The notes below the pieces were generated by a model. It ran no database searches, was not told where the DNA came from, and saw only the letters and a list, made by a program, of their open reading frames with translations. The translations under genes were made by a program, and so were the position numbers. From positions 1 to 64,000 of the forward strand of contig NCEU01000008.1 of the NCBI GenBank assembly GCA_002280855.1: a DNA stretch of 64,000 nucleotides, in the 5' to 3' direction. This document shows positions 7,910 through 16,243 of the stretch, in pieces (the stretch's first letter is position 1; the number at the start of each line of letters is the position of its first letter). Source of the DNA: Sphingomonadales bacterium 32-65-25. Its GTDB lineage: Bacteria > Pseudomonadota > Alphaproteobacteria > Sphingomonadales > Sphingomonadaceae.

Positions 7910-9505
7910 TTACTGGCCGACCGGAACACCCACCCACTGTTCACGAATGAGGCTGACCGGGATCATGCCGAAGCCGCCCAGCCGGTCATAAAAGCCCTTC
8001 ACCGTGAAGGTGCCGCCGGGCAGACCGGCGCGTTCCTGCTCGGCGACTTCGGCGAACAACTGCTCGATCTGGGCCTTGCCGGTGATATAGCTGGGGCCGT
8101 AGCCCACCTGCCGCAGATAGAGCGACTGTTCAAAGCCGAGCAGTGGCAGATCCGGGCTCATCCAGCCGTTGGGGGTGCGCGCCACCTGCATCGCCATCGC
8201 GGCCTTGAGGTCGATCTGGTTGGCCTGGGCATAGAGCGAGGCCAGCCCGCGCGCCGCGCGCTGGGCCTGCATGATCCACACGACTTCGCGCGACCGCGGC
8301 TTGTTGTCGAACAGGCCGGCATCCAGCATCATGGCTTCCATCGCCGTGGCATTGCCTTCGGACCGGCTGATCCAGATGTTGTACAGCAGCGGCCCGCGCC
8401 GGATCGGCGAAGGGTGCGGGCGCACCTGCATCTCGGCCAAATCCCACCAGTGATAGAAATGCGCAAACAGGCTGTTGGGCGCGCGGCCCTGCGCGATCTT
8501 GAAGAAATCCTGTTGTGCCGCCGGCACCCACTTGCCCATGCGCTTGGCCAGTTCGGGCTTCATGTAGGGCTGGATGGCGGCAACGCCGGTCTTGTCCATG
8601 AAATCAATGAAATGATCGATGTCGGCCAGGCTTTTCGCATCCCATTCCGCCTGGCTGGCCGGGCTGGTGAGCGGCGGCAGCGCCTTGTGGTTATTTTCCT
8701 CCAGCCGCAGGCCGACATGGGCACGGGCCAGTTCGCGCGACAGGATCGCCACCTCCTGCTCCCAGCTGTAGGGCGAAAGCTGCACGTGCTTCAGATACCA
8801 GTTGTAGGCCTCCACCCCGACGCCGGACGGGCCTGATTTCTTCGGCGCCTCGGCCTTCACCCAGGCGATGAAATCGCGCGTGGCGGCCAGCGCCTCGGCA
8901 ACCCGGCGTTCGAGCAGCTTGTGCCCCTTCACCTTGGCAGCAAGCCCCACCAGCCCCTCTTCCTGCTCGGCCAGCGTGATCGGGCTGGCGTTCCACAGAT
9001 CAGCCGCGTTGCCGGTCAGGTTGCCGCGCGCCTGGGCGAGCAGCGGCGGGATATGCGCCAGTTCACCGGCCAGCCGATCGGCATCCGGTTTGCTGAGTGG
9101 GAACGTATAACGCCACGGATCGATCGGCGCGATGTGGACCGGGCCTTCATGCGCGGGCGTGTCGCTCTGCGCGTTCCACAGCGAGAGATACCAGGCCGGA
9201 TCGCGGGCCCACGGCTTTGCCACCTCCAGATCGAACTTCAGGCCGTTCATTTCGGCCTGTACCAGCTGCCAATCCACCTTGTCGGCGGCGTTCCAGCCCT
9301 TGGTGTCGATGGCAGCGAGTTTCGCCTGGAAGCCCTTCAGCGCCTCGGCCCGCGCCGCAACGGCCGGCGGCGTGTAATCCGGAACGCCGCCTGGCCCAGC
9401 ATGGAAGCGTCGCCAATCGGCAAACAGCGCATGGAGATCAGCCGGCGTGCCGGCGAACACCGGAGCAGCGAACAGCAGGAAAAGGGCGAGGAGAAGTTTC
9501 TTCAT
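7910..9505 (-). CDS. Exported DUF885-like protein, probably without the zinc-binding motif
   Basis: The 531-residue protein has a signal peptide (MKKLLLALFLLFAAPVFAG) and is largely helical. Its C-terminal third matches the DUF885 pattern: an SEGNATAMEAMMLDAG stretch like the SEGWALY region, then RAARGLASLYAQ and YLRQVGYGPSYITGKAQI, the usual PGQ-SYxxG segment. The HExxPGH motif expected upstream is absent; FAHFYHWWDLAEMQ stands near that position. Active DUF885 proteins are thought to be metallopeptidases, so this one may be non-catalytic or use other residues. It lies in a neighbourhood of peptidases and 24 bases downstream of the ABC importer genes on the same strand. Confidence 0.7.
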   Translation of the reverse strand: MKKLLLALFLLFAAPVFAGTPADLHALFADWRRFHAGPGGVPDYTPPAVAARAEALKGFQAKLAAIDTKGWNAADKVDWQLVQAEMNGLKFDLEVAKPWARDPAWYLSLWNAQSDTPAHEGPVHIAPIDPWRYTFPLSKPDADRLAGELAHIPPLLAQARGNLTGNAADLWNASPITLAEQEEGLVGLAAKVKGHKLLERRVAEALAATRDFIAWVKAEAPKKSGPSGVGVEAYNWYLKHVQLSPYSWEQEVAILSRELARAHVGLRLEENNHKALPPLTSPASQAEWDAKSLADIDHFIDFMDKTGVAAIQPYMKPELAKRMGKWVPAAQQDFFKIAQGRAPNSLFAHFYHWWDLAEMQVRPHPSPIRRGPLLYNIWISRSEGNATAMEAMMLDAGLFDNKPRSREVVWIMQAQRAARGLASLYAQANQIDLKAAMAMQVARTPNGWMSPDLPLLGFEQSLYLRQVGYGPSYITGKAQIEQLFAEVAEQERAGLPGGTFTVKGFYDRLGGFGMIPVSLIREQWVGVPVGQ

Positions 9506-9529
9506 GGGCCACAGCTTGGCCCGGGCGGC

Positions 9530-11062
9530 TCAACGCTGCAAGCCAGTTTCCGTGGCCAGCCAGCGCGCCGCTTCGGCCGGGCTGCGCTTGTTGGTGGGGC
9601 GATCGGCCTGCCAGTTGGCGATGCGCATGGCATCCACAGAAATGCGCCCGTCGTAACGCGCCAGCCGCCGCGCCAGATCATCACGCCCCGGCGCCACCAG
9701 CAGCAGCGCATCATAGGCCGGCAGTGCACCGCGATCATCGGTGAGCAGCACGATATCCGCCCCGGCCAACGCGCCATCGCTGCTGTAAGCGGTGATCACG
9801 TCCGCGGCCCCATCCTTGAGCGCCGCCACCATCAGCACCGGCGTGAAGGCGCGCATGCTGGCGAATTCCAAACCATAGCTGCTGCGCATCGCCGTCCATT
9901 CGGCGCGCGACAGGAATTCGAGATCGGTGGCCAGTTTCAGCTTGGCCGAAACCCGCGCCAGATCGGAAATGCTGCGCACGCCCAGCCGTTCGGCATCGGC
10001 CCGGCGCATGGCCAGTGCATAGGCATTTTCAAAGCCCAGCCGCGCCGCCACGGTGACGCCATAGCGGGATTTCAACTGTTCCGTGAGGATACGCAGCATA
10101 TCGGCACGCGGCACGACATCGCTGCGGCCCAGCGCCTGCGTCCACAGCGTGCCGGTGTAATCGATGGAAATGTCGATTCCGCCGGCCGCCAGGCTCTGAA
10201 AGGCGATGCCCGATCCCAGACCGGAACGCACGCCCGTGGGCTGGCCGGCGGCGCGCAAATCAGCCGCGATCAGTTCGGCCAGGATATATTGCTCGGAGAA
10301 GGTCTTGGTGCCGATCAGCACGGGCCGCACCTGTGTGGCCGGGCGGCTCTGCAGCCACCAGCCGGTGACGCCCGCCGCCAGCAGGACGAGCAGGACGAGG
10401 CCCTTGGCCGCCGGCGCCCAGCGCCGTTCGGCAATCCCCCGCTGGCACCAACCGAGTGCGCCATCAACGATGAGCGCCAGCGCGGCCGCCGCCACGCAGC
10501 CGAGCAGCACCTGCTGCCAATCCTGCAACTGCAACCCGGCGAAGATCAGATCGCCGAGACTCTCCTGCCCGACCATTGTGGCCAATGTGGCGGCACCGAT
10601 GGTCCACACCGCGGCGGTGCGCACGCCGCCCATCACCACAGGCGCGGCCAGCGAGAGTTCAACATGGAACAGCCGCTGGCTGGCGCTCATGCCGATGGCG
10701 CGGGCCGCATCGCGCACGCTGTCGGGCACGGCAGCCAACCCGCCTGCCCCTCCGCGCAACAGCGGCAGCAGCGCATAGAGCGCCAGCGCCAGCAGTGACG
10801 GCAGCAGGCCCAGTGAGGGCACCGGCAGCCCGGTCAGATTGCGCAGCAGCACCAGCAGCGGGAAGAACAGCGCCAGCAGCGCCAGCGCCGGCACCGTCTG
10901 CACCACGCTGGCCAGCCCCATCACCGTGCGGCGCAGCCAGGGCCGGCCCGGCATCAGCAGCACCAGCGGAGTCGCCACCAGCAGCGCCAGCGCCAAGGCC
11001 GCTGCACTGATCGCCAGATGTGCGGCCAGTGCCGAGGGCAGGGTTTCCCAGCCGGCGATCAT
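9530..11062 (-). CDS. Osmoprotectant-type ABC importer, permease fused to substrate-binding protein
   Basis: The 510-residue protein joins two parts that are often separate. Residues about 1-215 form a permease domain with at least five membrane segments and the EAA-type loop (RDAARAIGMSASQRLF). Residues about 240-510 form a glycine betaine/choline-type binding protein (IGTKTFSEQYILAELIA, GGIDISIDYTGTLWT). This arrangement is known in the OpuB/ProWX family. The likely role is uptake of quaternary amines or similar compatible solutes, with the binding domain outside the inner membrane. Its ATG overlaps the stop of the upstream ATPase gene by 4 bases. Confidence 0.88.
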   Translation of the reverse strand: MIAGWETLPSALAAHLAISAAALALALLVATPLVLLMPGRPWLRRTVMGLASVVQTVPALALLALFFPLLVLLRNLTGLPVPSLGLLPSLLALALYALLPLLRGGAGGLAAVPDSVRDAARAIGMSASQRLFHVELSLAAPVVMGGVRTAAVWTIGAATLATMVGQESLGDLIFAGLQLQDWQQVLLGCVAAAALALIVDGALGWCQRGIAERRWAPAAKGLVLLVLLAAGVTGWWLQSRPATQVRPVLIGTKTFSEQYILAELIAADLRAAGQPTGVRSGLGSGIAFQSLAAGGIDISIDYTGTLWTQALGRSDVVPRADMLRILTEQLKSRYGVTVAARLGFENAYALAMRRADAERLGVRSISDLARVSAKLKLATDLEFLSRAEWTAMRSSYGLEFASMRAFTPVLMVAALKDGAADVITAYSSDGALAGADIVLLTDDRGALPAYDALLLVAPGRDDLARRLARYDGRISVDAMRIANWQADRPTNKRSPAEAARWLATETGLQR

Positions 11063-11853
11063 CGCGCCATCCCGGCAAGTGCCCGCGCCTGCGCCAACGG
11101 CGTTGCCACCAGATTCTGCACCGCCGGGTGCGGATCGGCGGCAACATCTGCCGGCGGCCCGCAGGCGACGACCCGCCCGCCATCCAGCACCACCATCAGG
11201 TCAGCCCGCAGCAGCGCATCGGCCAGATCATGAGTGACCATGATGGTCGTCAGCCCCTGCGCCCGGTGCAGCGCCAGCAGGCGGTCGCCCAGTTCGTCAC
11301 GGGTCTCGGGATCAAGCGCGCCGAAGGGTTCATCAAGCAGCAGCAGCCGCGGGCTCACCGCCAGCGCCCGCGCCAGACCCACCCGGCTGGCCTGTCCGCC
11401 CGACAGTTCGCCTGGGAAGCGCTGCGCCAGATGCGGCGGCAGTTCCAGCATCGCCATCAATTCCGCCGCCCGTTCCATGCGCTTTGGCTTGGGCCAGCCC
11501 AGCAGCCAGGGCACGGCGGCGATGTTATCGGCCACTGTCCAGTGCGGGAAAAGCCCGCCGCCCTGCACCGCATAGCCGATGCCGCGTCGCAGCTGCATCG
11601 CATCAAGGCCGGCGACATCGGCGCCGTGCACGGCGACTGTGCCGGCATCAGGCTCCAGCATGCGATTGATCAGCCGGAGCAAGCTGGACTTGCCCGCCCC
11701 CGATGCGCCGACCAGTGCCACGAACTGGCCCTGGCGCACCACCAGATCGATGCCAGCCAGCACCGGGCGGCCACCCAGCGCCAGCGTGACGCCCGACAGC
11801 GCCAGAGCCAGCTCGGGCGGGGGCACGGATGCAGCAGTCGGAGCGGAAGCCAT
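11059..11853 (-). CDS. ABC transporter ATP-binding protein, osmoprotectant importer
   Basis: The 264-residue ATPase carries Walker A GASGAGKS (residues 49-56), signature LSGGQ (151-155), Walker B LLLLDEP (about 171-177) and the switch histidine in MVTHD. The start at 11853 (MASAPTAASVPPP) was chosen because upstream codons to 11961 lack similarity and would nearly reach lnt. It pairs with the overlapping permease/binding-protein gene to energise solute import. No CBS domains follow, unlike ProV, so it resembles the shorter OpuBA-like ATPases. It is divergent from lnt across 110 bases. Confidence 0.9.
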   Translation of the reverse strand: MASAPTAASVPPPELALALSGVTLALGGRPVLAGIDLVVRQGQFVALVGASGAGKSSLLRLINRMLEPDAGTVAVHGADVAGLDAMQLRRGIGYAVQGGGLFPHWTVADNIAAVPWLLGWPKPKRMERAAELMAMLELPPHLAQRFPGELSGGQASRVGLARALAVSPRLLLLDEPFGALDPETRDELGDRLLALHRAQGLTTIMVTHDLADALLRADLMVVLDGGRVVACGPPADVAADPHPAVQNLVATPLAQARALAGMAR

Positions 11854-11963
11854 CGCCGCCTGTGTGGCATGGCGCGGGCCGGGCTGCCACTGCCGAATTG
11901 CGGCCGGCCTGTCATCAAAAGGCCACTGGCCTCCGGCGAGGCAGCCGGCTACCACCGGCAACC

Positions 11964-13691
11964 ATGCAGGGACCCCGCAATCTGATCGTCGCAGCTGTTG
12001 CCGGCGCCGTCACCGCTCTGGCCTTCGCGCCGCTCAACCTGTGGCCGTTGGGGCTGGTTGGCCTGGCACTGTTTGCCCATCTGGTCGTCACCGCCGGCAG
12101 CGGCTGGGCGGCGGCTGGGCGTGGCTGGCTGTTCGGGACGGCGATGTTTGCCGTGTCGCTGAACTGGATCGCCACGTCCTTCACCTATCAGGCCAAGATG
12201 CCGGCCGCGCTGGGCTGGGTCGCGGTGATCGGCCTCGCAATGTATCTGGCGCTGTTCGTGGCGCTGCCGGCCGGGCTGGCGGTGCGGCTGGCGAAGAAGC
12301 CGGTGGCGCGTGCGCTATGGCTGGTGGCGCTCTGGCCGCTGGCAGAAACCTTGCGCGGCACATTGCTCACCGGCTTTGCTTGGAACCCGGCCGGGGCAAT
12401 ATGGCTGGAAACGCCAGTGGCGCAGCTGGCATCGGTGGTGGGCAGTACCGGGCTTTCGATGCTGGCGCTGGCCTGCGGCGTGGCGCTGCTGTGGCTGGTC
12501 CGCAATCCCGGCCGCTGGCGGGCGGCGGGCATTGGCACGCTTGCCGGTACCTTCCTGCTGGCACTGCTGGGGGGCAGCATGATCACCGAGAATGAATTCA
12601 TCGGCACGCCGCTGGTGATCGTGCAGCCCGGCATTGGCCAGGATGAACGCTATGATGCCGCCTCTGCCGAACGCCATCTTGCCACCTATATCAGGCTCAC
12701 CCGGCAAGGGCTGAACCAGGCTGCGCAAGCCGGCCGACCGGTGCTGCAGAATGCCGAAGTGGCGCGGCGCGAGCTCACCGAAACCGAAGGCGTGGTCTCA
12801 CCGGTACCGCCAAGCGCCGACAAGGTGACGGGTGAGATGAAGAACAAGCTGGCACCCGGCCTTGCCGCGCCCACGCCGGAACAGGCCGGCGGCGGCACTG
12901 CGCTGCTGCCGCGCAAGCCCACGCTGATCCTGTGGCCTGAAGGTGCCATCGACGCGCTGGTGGAAATCGATCCGCCGGCGCTGGCCCGTATTGCCGGCAG
13001 CATCGGCCGCGGCGATTTGCTGCTGGCCGGTGGCACCGGGGTGAGCCGCAATCGCGATGGCAGCGCACGCTATGCCAACAGCCTGTTTGCCATCGCCGGT
13101 GACAGCCGCATCGTCGCCCGGTTCGACAAGGCGCATCTGGTGCCGCTGGGCGAATATGTGCCGATGCGCGATTGGCTGGAGCCACTGGGAATCGCCCGGC
13201 TCGTCCCCGGCGATTTCGATTTCGCTGCCGGCCCCGGCCCGCGCACGCTGATGCTGCCGGGCTTCACCAGCGTGTCGCCGATGATCTGTTACGAAATCGC
13301 CTTCCCGCAGGCCGTGGCCGATCGGGGCAACCGGCCAGGCTGGATCGCCAATGTGTCCAACGATGCCTGGTTCGGCGCCTGGGGGCCGCCGCAGCACCTG
13401 GCGCAATCGCGGCTGCGCGCCATCGAGGAACGCCTGCCCGTGGCCCGCGCCACCCCCACCGGCATCAGCGCGGTGGTCGATGGCTTTGGCCGGGTACGCT
13501 CATCGCTGGCTCAGGGCGAGATCGGCACCATCGTGACCAGCCTGCCGCCGCCGCAGCCCGAATCCCTGTTCGCCCGGTTGGGCTTGTATCCGGTGGCGGT
13601 ACTGGCGCTGCTGCTGGCGCTGGCCGGGTGGCTGGTGGAACGGCACCGGCCACCGCTGCCGCCACGGCCGATGCGCACCATCCCGGCGTGA
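11964..13691 (+). CDS. lnt: Apolipoprotein N-acyltransferase
   Basis: The inner-membrane enzyme adds the third acyl chain to lipoproteins. The 575-residue protein has N-terminal membrane helices (about residues 5-215), then a nitrilase-like periplasmic domain, and a final helix near residue 540. The catalytic triad is Glu326 (LILWPEGAID), Lys389 (FDKAHLVPLGEYVP) and Cys442 (PMICYE). Glu326 lies about 60 residues later than in E. coli while the later spacings match, because an extra Pro/Ala/Thr-rich segment sits at roughly residues 245-320. The start at 11964 is chosen since it begins the first helix. metK follows in the same direction. Confidence 0.95.
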   Translation: MQGPRNLIVAAVAGAVTALAFAPLNLWPLGLVGLALFAHLVVTAGSGWAAAGRGWLFGTAMFAVSLNWIATSFTYQAKMPAALGWVAVIGLAMYLALFVALPAGLAVRLAKKPVARALWLVALWPLAETLRGTLLTGFAWNPAGAIWLETPVAQLASVVGSTGLSMLALACGVALLWLVRNPGRWRAAGIGTLAGTFLLALLGGSMITENEFIGTPLVIVQPGIGQDERYDAASAERHLATYIRLTRQGLNQAAQAGRPVLQNAEVARRELTETEGVVSPVPPSADKVTGEMKNKLAPGLAAPTPEQAGGGTALLPRKPTLILWPEGAIDALVEIDPPALARIAGSIGRGDLLLAGGTGVSRNRDGSARYANSLFAIAGDSRIVARFDKAHLVPLGEYVPMRDWLEPLGIARLVPGDFDFAAGPGPRTLMLPGFTSVSPMICYEIAFPQAVADRGNRPGWIANVSNDAWFGAWGPPQHLAQSRLRAIEERLPVARATPTGISAVVDGFGRVRSSLAQGEIGTIVTSLPPPQPESLFARLGLYPVAVLALLLALAGWLVERHRPPLPPRPMRTIPA

Positions 13692-13707
13692 TGCAAGACG
13701 ATTAATG

Positions 13708-13727
13708 ATATAAAGATGTCGTTATGC
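13708..13727 (+). promoter_or_regulatory. Candidate SAM/SAH-responsive operator upstream of metK
   Basis: ATATAAAGATGTCGTTATGC is an imperfect palindrome (7 of 10 positions symmetric) centred at 13717/13718. It resembles, from memory, the ATAAAGAT-ATCTTTAT sites reported for ArsR-family SahR/SamR regulators of methionine and SAM genes in alphaproteobacteria. A wider inverted repeat, ATGCAAG (13691-13697) with CTTGCAT (13730-13736), encloses it. A second hairpin, GCCGTC/GACGGC (13743-13762), lies nearer the gene. The assignment is an inference. Confidence 0.4.
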
Positions 13728-13789
13728 GACTTGCATGAGCGGGCCGTCGTGCGTATGACGGCGCGTCCCCTCATCGTGAGAAGTGTGTC

Positions 13790-15040
13790 ATGACCCGCAG
13801 CAGCTTCATCTTCACCTCCGAATCCGTGTCCGAAGGCCATCCCGACAAGGTGGCTGACCAGATTTCCGACGCCGTCGTCGATCTGTTCCTGGCCAAGGAC
13901 CCGGAAGCGCGGGTCGCCTGCGAAACGCTGACCACCACCAACCGCGTCGTGCTGGCCGGTGAAGTGCGTGGCCGCGGCATGATCGATGTGGCCGGCAATT
14001 GGGAACCGGGCGCGCAGGAAGAAATCCAACGCGCCGTGCGCGAGACGGTGAAGCGCATCGGTTATGAACAGGCCGGCTTCCACTGGCAGAATTTGACCTT
14101 TGAAAACCACCTGCACCCGCAGTCGTCGGACATCGCGCAGGGCGTCGATGCCAGCGGCAACAAGGACGAAGGCGCCGGCGACCAGGGCATCATGTTCGGC
14201 TATGCCACCGATGAAACCCCGGATCTGATGCCGGCCACGCTCTATTATTCGCACCGCATCCTCAAGCAGATGGCGGATGACCGTCACAGCGGCGTGGCGC
14301 CGTTCCTGGAGCCGGACGCCAAAAGCCAGGTGACCCTGCGCTACGAAAACGAAGTGCCGGTGGCCGCCATGGCCATAGTGGTTTCGACCCAGCACGCGCC
14401 GAATTATTGCAAGCCGTGGGAAAAGGATGGCGAAAAGGGCGGTGATGCCGCCAAGTTCGCCGAACTGGAAACCTATGTGAAGGGCGTGCTGGCCAACGTG
14501 CTGCCGGCCAGCTTCCTCAGCGTCGATACGGTGCTGCACCTCAACCCCACCGGCAAGTTCGAAATCGGCGGCCCCGATGGCGATGCCGGCGTGACTGGCC
14601 GCAAAATCATCGTGGACACCTATGGCGGTGCCGCACCGCACGGCGGCGGCGCCTTCAGCGGCAAGGATCCGACCAAGGTTGACCGTTCGGCCGCCTATGT
14701 GTGCCGTTACCTCGCCAAGAATATCGTCGCCGCTGGCCTCGCCAAGCGCTGCACCATCCAGTTGAGCTATGCCATCGGCGTCGCGGCGCCGCTGTCGATC
14801 CACGTCGATCTGCACGGCACCGGCACCGTATCGGAAACCGCCGTCGAAGCCGTGCTGGCTGATCCGGCCAAGCTGGGCTTTGCCCTCACCCCGCGCGGCA
14901 TCCGCACGCAGTTGGGCCTCAACCGCCCGATCTACCAGCGTTCGGCCGCCTATGGCCACTTCGGGCGCACGCCGGACGCCGATGGCGGCTTCAGCTGGGA
15001 AAAGACCGACCTCGTCGCCGCGCTGAAGGCGGCGCTTTAA
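13790..15040 (+). CDS. metK: S-adenosylmethionine synthetase
   Basis: The 416-residue cytoplasmic enzyme makes SAM from methionine and ATP. Family signatures are all present: [13 protein letters not shown] at the N-terminus, [12 protein letters not shown] in the middle (about residues 128-139), the [16 protein letters not shown] loop and the DLHGTG segment. It is somewhat longer than the E. coli protein (384), as is common in alphaproteobacteria. The 98-base leader holds a palindrome and a hairpin, listed separately, suggesting regulation by methionine or SAM status. A strong hairpin follows the stop. Confidence 0.98.
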   Translation: MTRSSFIFTSESVSEGHPDKVADQISDAVVDLFLAKDPEARVACETLTTTNRVVLAGEVRGRGMIDVAGNWEPGAQEEIQRAVRETVKRIGYEQAGFHWQNLTFENHLHPQSSDIAQGVDASGNKDEGAGDQGIMFGYATDETPDLMPATLYYSHRILKQMADDRHSGVAPFLEPDAKSQVTLRYENEVPVAAMAIVVSTQHAPNYCKPWEKDGEKGGDAAKFAELETYVKGVLANVLPASFLSVDTVLHLNPTGKFEIGGPDGDAGVTGRKIIVDTYGGAAPHGGGAFSGKDPTKVDRSAAYVCRYLAKNIVAAGLAKRCTIQLSYAIGVAAPLSIHVDLHGTGTVSETAVEAVLADPAKLGFALTPRGIRTQLGLNRPIYQRSAAYGHFGRTPDADGGFSWEKTDLVAALKAAL

Positions 15041-15049
15041 GACCGGTCA

Positions 15050-15069
15050 GGGGTGGCTCAGGCCACCCC
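15050..15069. terminator. Hairpin terminator between metK and the convergent monooxygenase gene
   Basis: GGGGTGGC (15050-15057) and GCCACCCC (15062-15069) form a perfect 8-bp stem with a TCAG loop. It overlaps the last codons of the convergent gene (stop at 15058). No clear T-run follows on either strand, so termination strength is uncertain. Confidence 0.55.
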
Positions 15070-15348
15070 GTCCAAATATTCAACCTCGGGCTTGCCAGCG
15101 AGGCAAGCACCGAGCCCTGGGCCGGCGGCCTTGAAATGGTCGCTGGCGCCGTGGGCCTTCAGGGCATCGGCATCGGCATAGACTTCCAGCACCTTGTAGG
15201 TGGTCGGATCCGTCTTCGAGCGGGTGAGCTGATAACAGAGATTGCCCGGCTCATTGGCGCGCACGGCCGCTGAAAGGGTGCGGAACACCGCTTCGAAATC
15301 CTCTGCCTTGCCGTCCTGGATCTTCAGGGTTGCGATCACACCGATCAT
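15058..15348 (-). CDS. ABM-domain protein, putative quinol monooxygenase
   Basis: The 96-residue protein has the ferredoxin-like antibiotic biosynthesis monooxygenase pattern: an N-terminal strand ([22 protein letters not shown]), [14 protein letters not shown], then [23 protein letters not shown] with the conserved His near residues 65-71. Members such as YgiN act on quinols, but many ABM proteins have no tested activity. It stands alone, convergent to metK. Its start is preceded by a weak GGAGACC site. Confidence 0.8.
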   Translation of the reverse strand: MIGVIATLKIQDGKAEDFEAVFRTLSAAVRANEPGNLCYQLTRSKTDPTTYKVLEVYADADALKAHGASDHFKAAGPGLGACLAGKPEVEYLDGVA

Positions 15349-15478
15349 GCTTGGTCTCCGCTGGGGTTGTTGCCCGCAGGCTGGCCCAGCGCCGCGCCTG
15401 CGCCTAGCTGGCGAAAAGATGGACGCAGCGCCTGCCAGGTATTACAATTCGCCCTGTTCACCGGGGGGACGAACGATC

Positions 15479-16243
15479 ATGGCGACACGGGCCTCACCCA
15501 CACACGACTGGCTGGGCACGCAGGCGCGCATCACCGGCGTGATGGCGCTGATCTTTGCGGCGGCCTTTTCCCTGCACCTGGCGATGGGTCGCTCCACCTT
15601 CGCCATGCCGGCGATCTGGCATATCCACGGCATCATCTTCTTTGGCTGGGTTGGCCTGTCGCTGCTGCAGGCCGGGCTGGCCGCCAGTGGCCGGCTGGAA
15701 TGGCACCGCCGCCTGGGCTGGCTGGGGCTGGTGTGGATCATCGCCATGGTGTTTGCCGGTGTGGCGATCACCATCGCGGTGGCGCAGGCCGGGCGCACGC
15801 CGTTCTTCTTCCGCCCGCAATATTTCATGATGCAGAACCCGCTCACATTGGTGGCCTTTGCCGCGCTGGCGCTGGGCGCCATTGCCAAGCGCCGCGATAC
15901 CGGCTGGCACCGCCGCCTGCACCTGTGCGCGCTGGCCACGATCATGGGCCCGGCCTTCGGTCGGCTGCTGCCGGCGCCCTTCCTGATCCCGTGGGCGATG
16001 GAGATCACCTCCATTCCCGGCATGTTGTTCCCCGCCTATCTGGCGCTGCGCGAATGGCGCGCCGGCGAAGGCCTGCACCCGGCCTGGATCATCGGGCTGG
16101 CGGCCGGACCAATCGCGCTGGCTCTGGGCTTTGCCCTCGCGGCAATGCCACTGGGCGCTGATCTTTACGCCAGCGTGGTGGCCGGAACGCCAGGTGCGGC
16201 CATCGACGGCAACGCCTTCGGAGCGCCACCGCCGGGCATGTGA
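15479..16243 (+). CDS. Polytopic membrane protein of unknown function
   Basis: The 254-residue protein starts at ATG 15479 behind GGGGGGAC. It shows about seven hydrophobic segments (for example residues 18-38, 47-69, 78-102 and 115-133). Conserved-looking histidines sit at membrane edges: [29 protein letters not shown] and GWHRRLHL. The paired WHRRL motifs resemble small predicted membrane proteins annotated as hypothetical or DUF2306-like; I cannot assign one firmly. The histidines could bind heme or metal, which is inference only. Its stop directly abuts that of the convergent flippase gene. Confidence 0.7.
   Translation: MATRASPTHDWLGTQARITGVMALIFAAAFSLHLAMGRSTFAMPAIWHIHGIIFFGWVGLSLLQAGLAASGRLEWHRRLGWLGLVWIIAMVFAGVAITIAVAQAGRTPFFFRPQYFMMQNPLTLVAFAALALGAIAKRRDTGWHRRLHLCALATIMGPAFGRLLPAPFLIPWAMEITSIPGMLFPAYLALREWRAGEGLHPAWIIGLAAGPIALALGFALAAMPLGADLYASVVAGTPGAAIDGNAFGAPPPGM

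Noticed and set aside
13692..13789. A SAM riboswitch (for example SAM-II) in the metK leader
   Set aside because: I could not find the conserved core or pseudoknot; the palindrome better fits a protein operator. Covariation analysis would decide.
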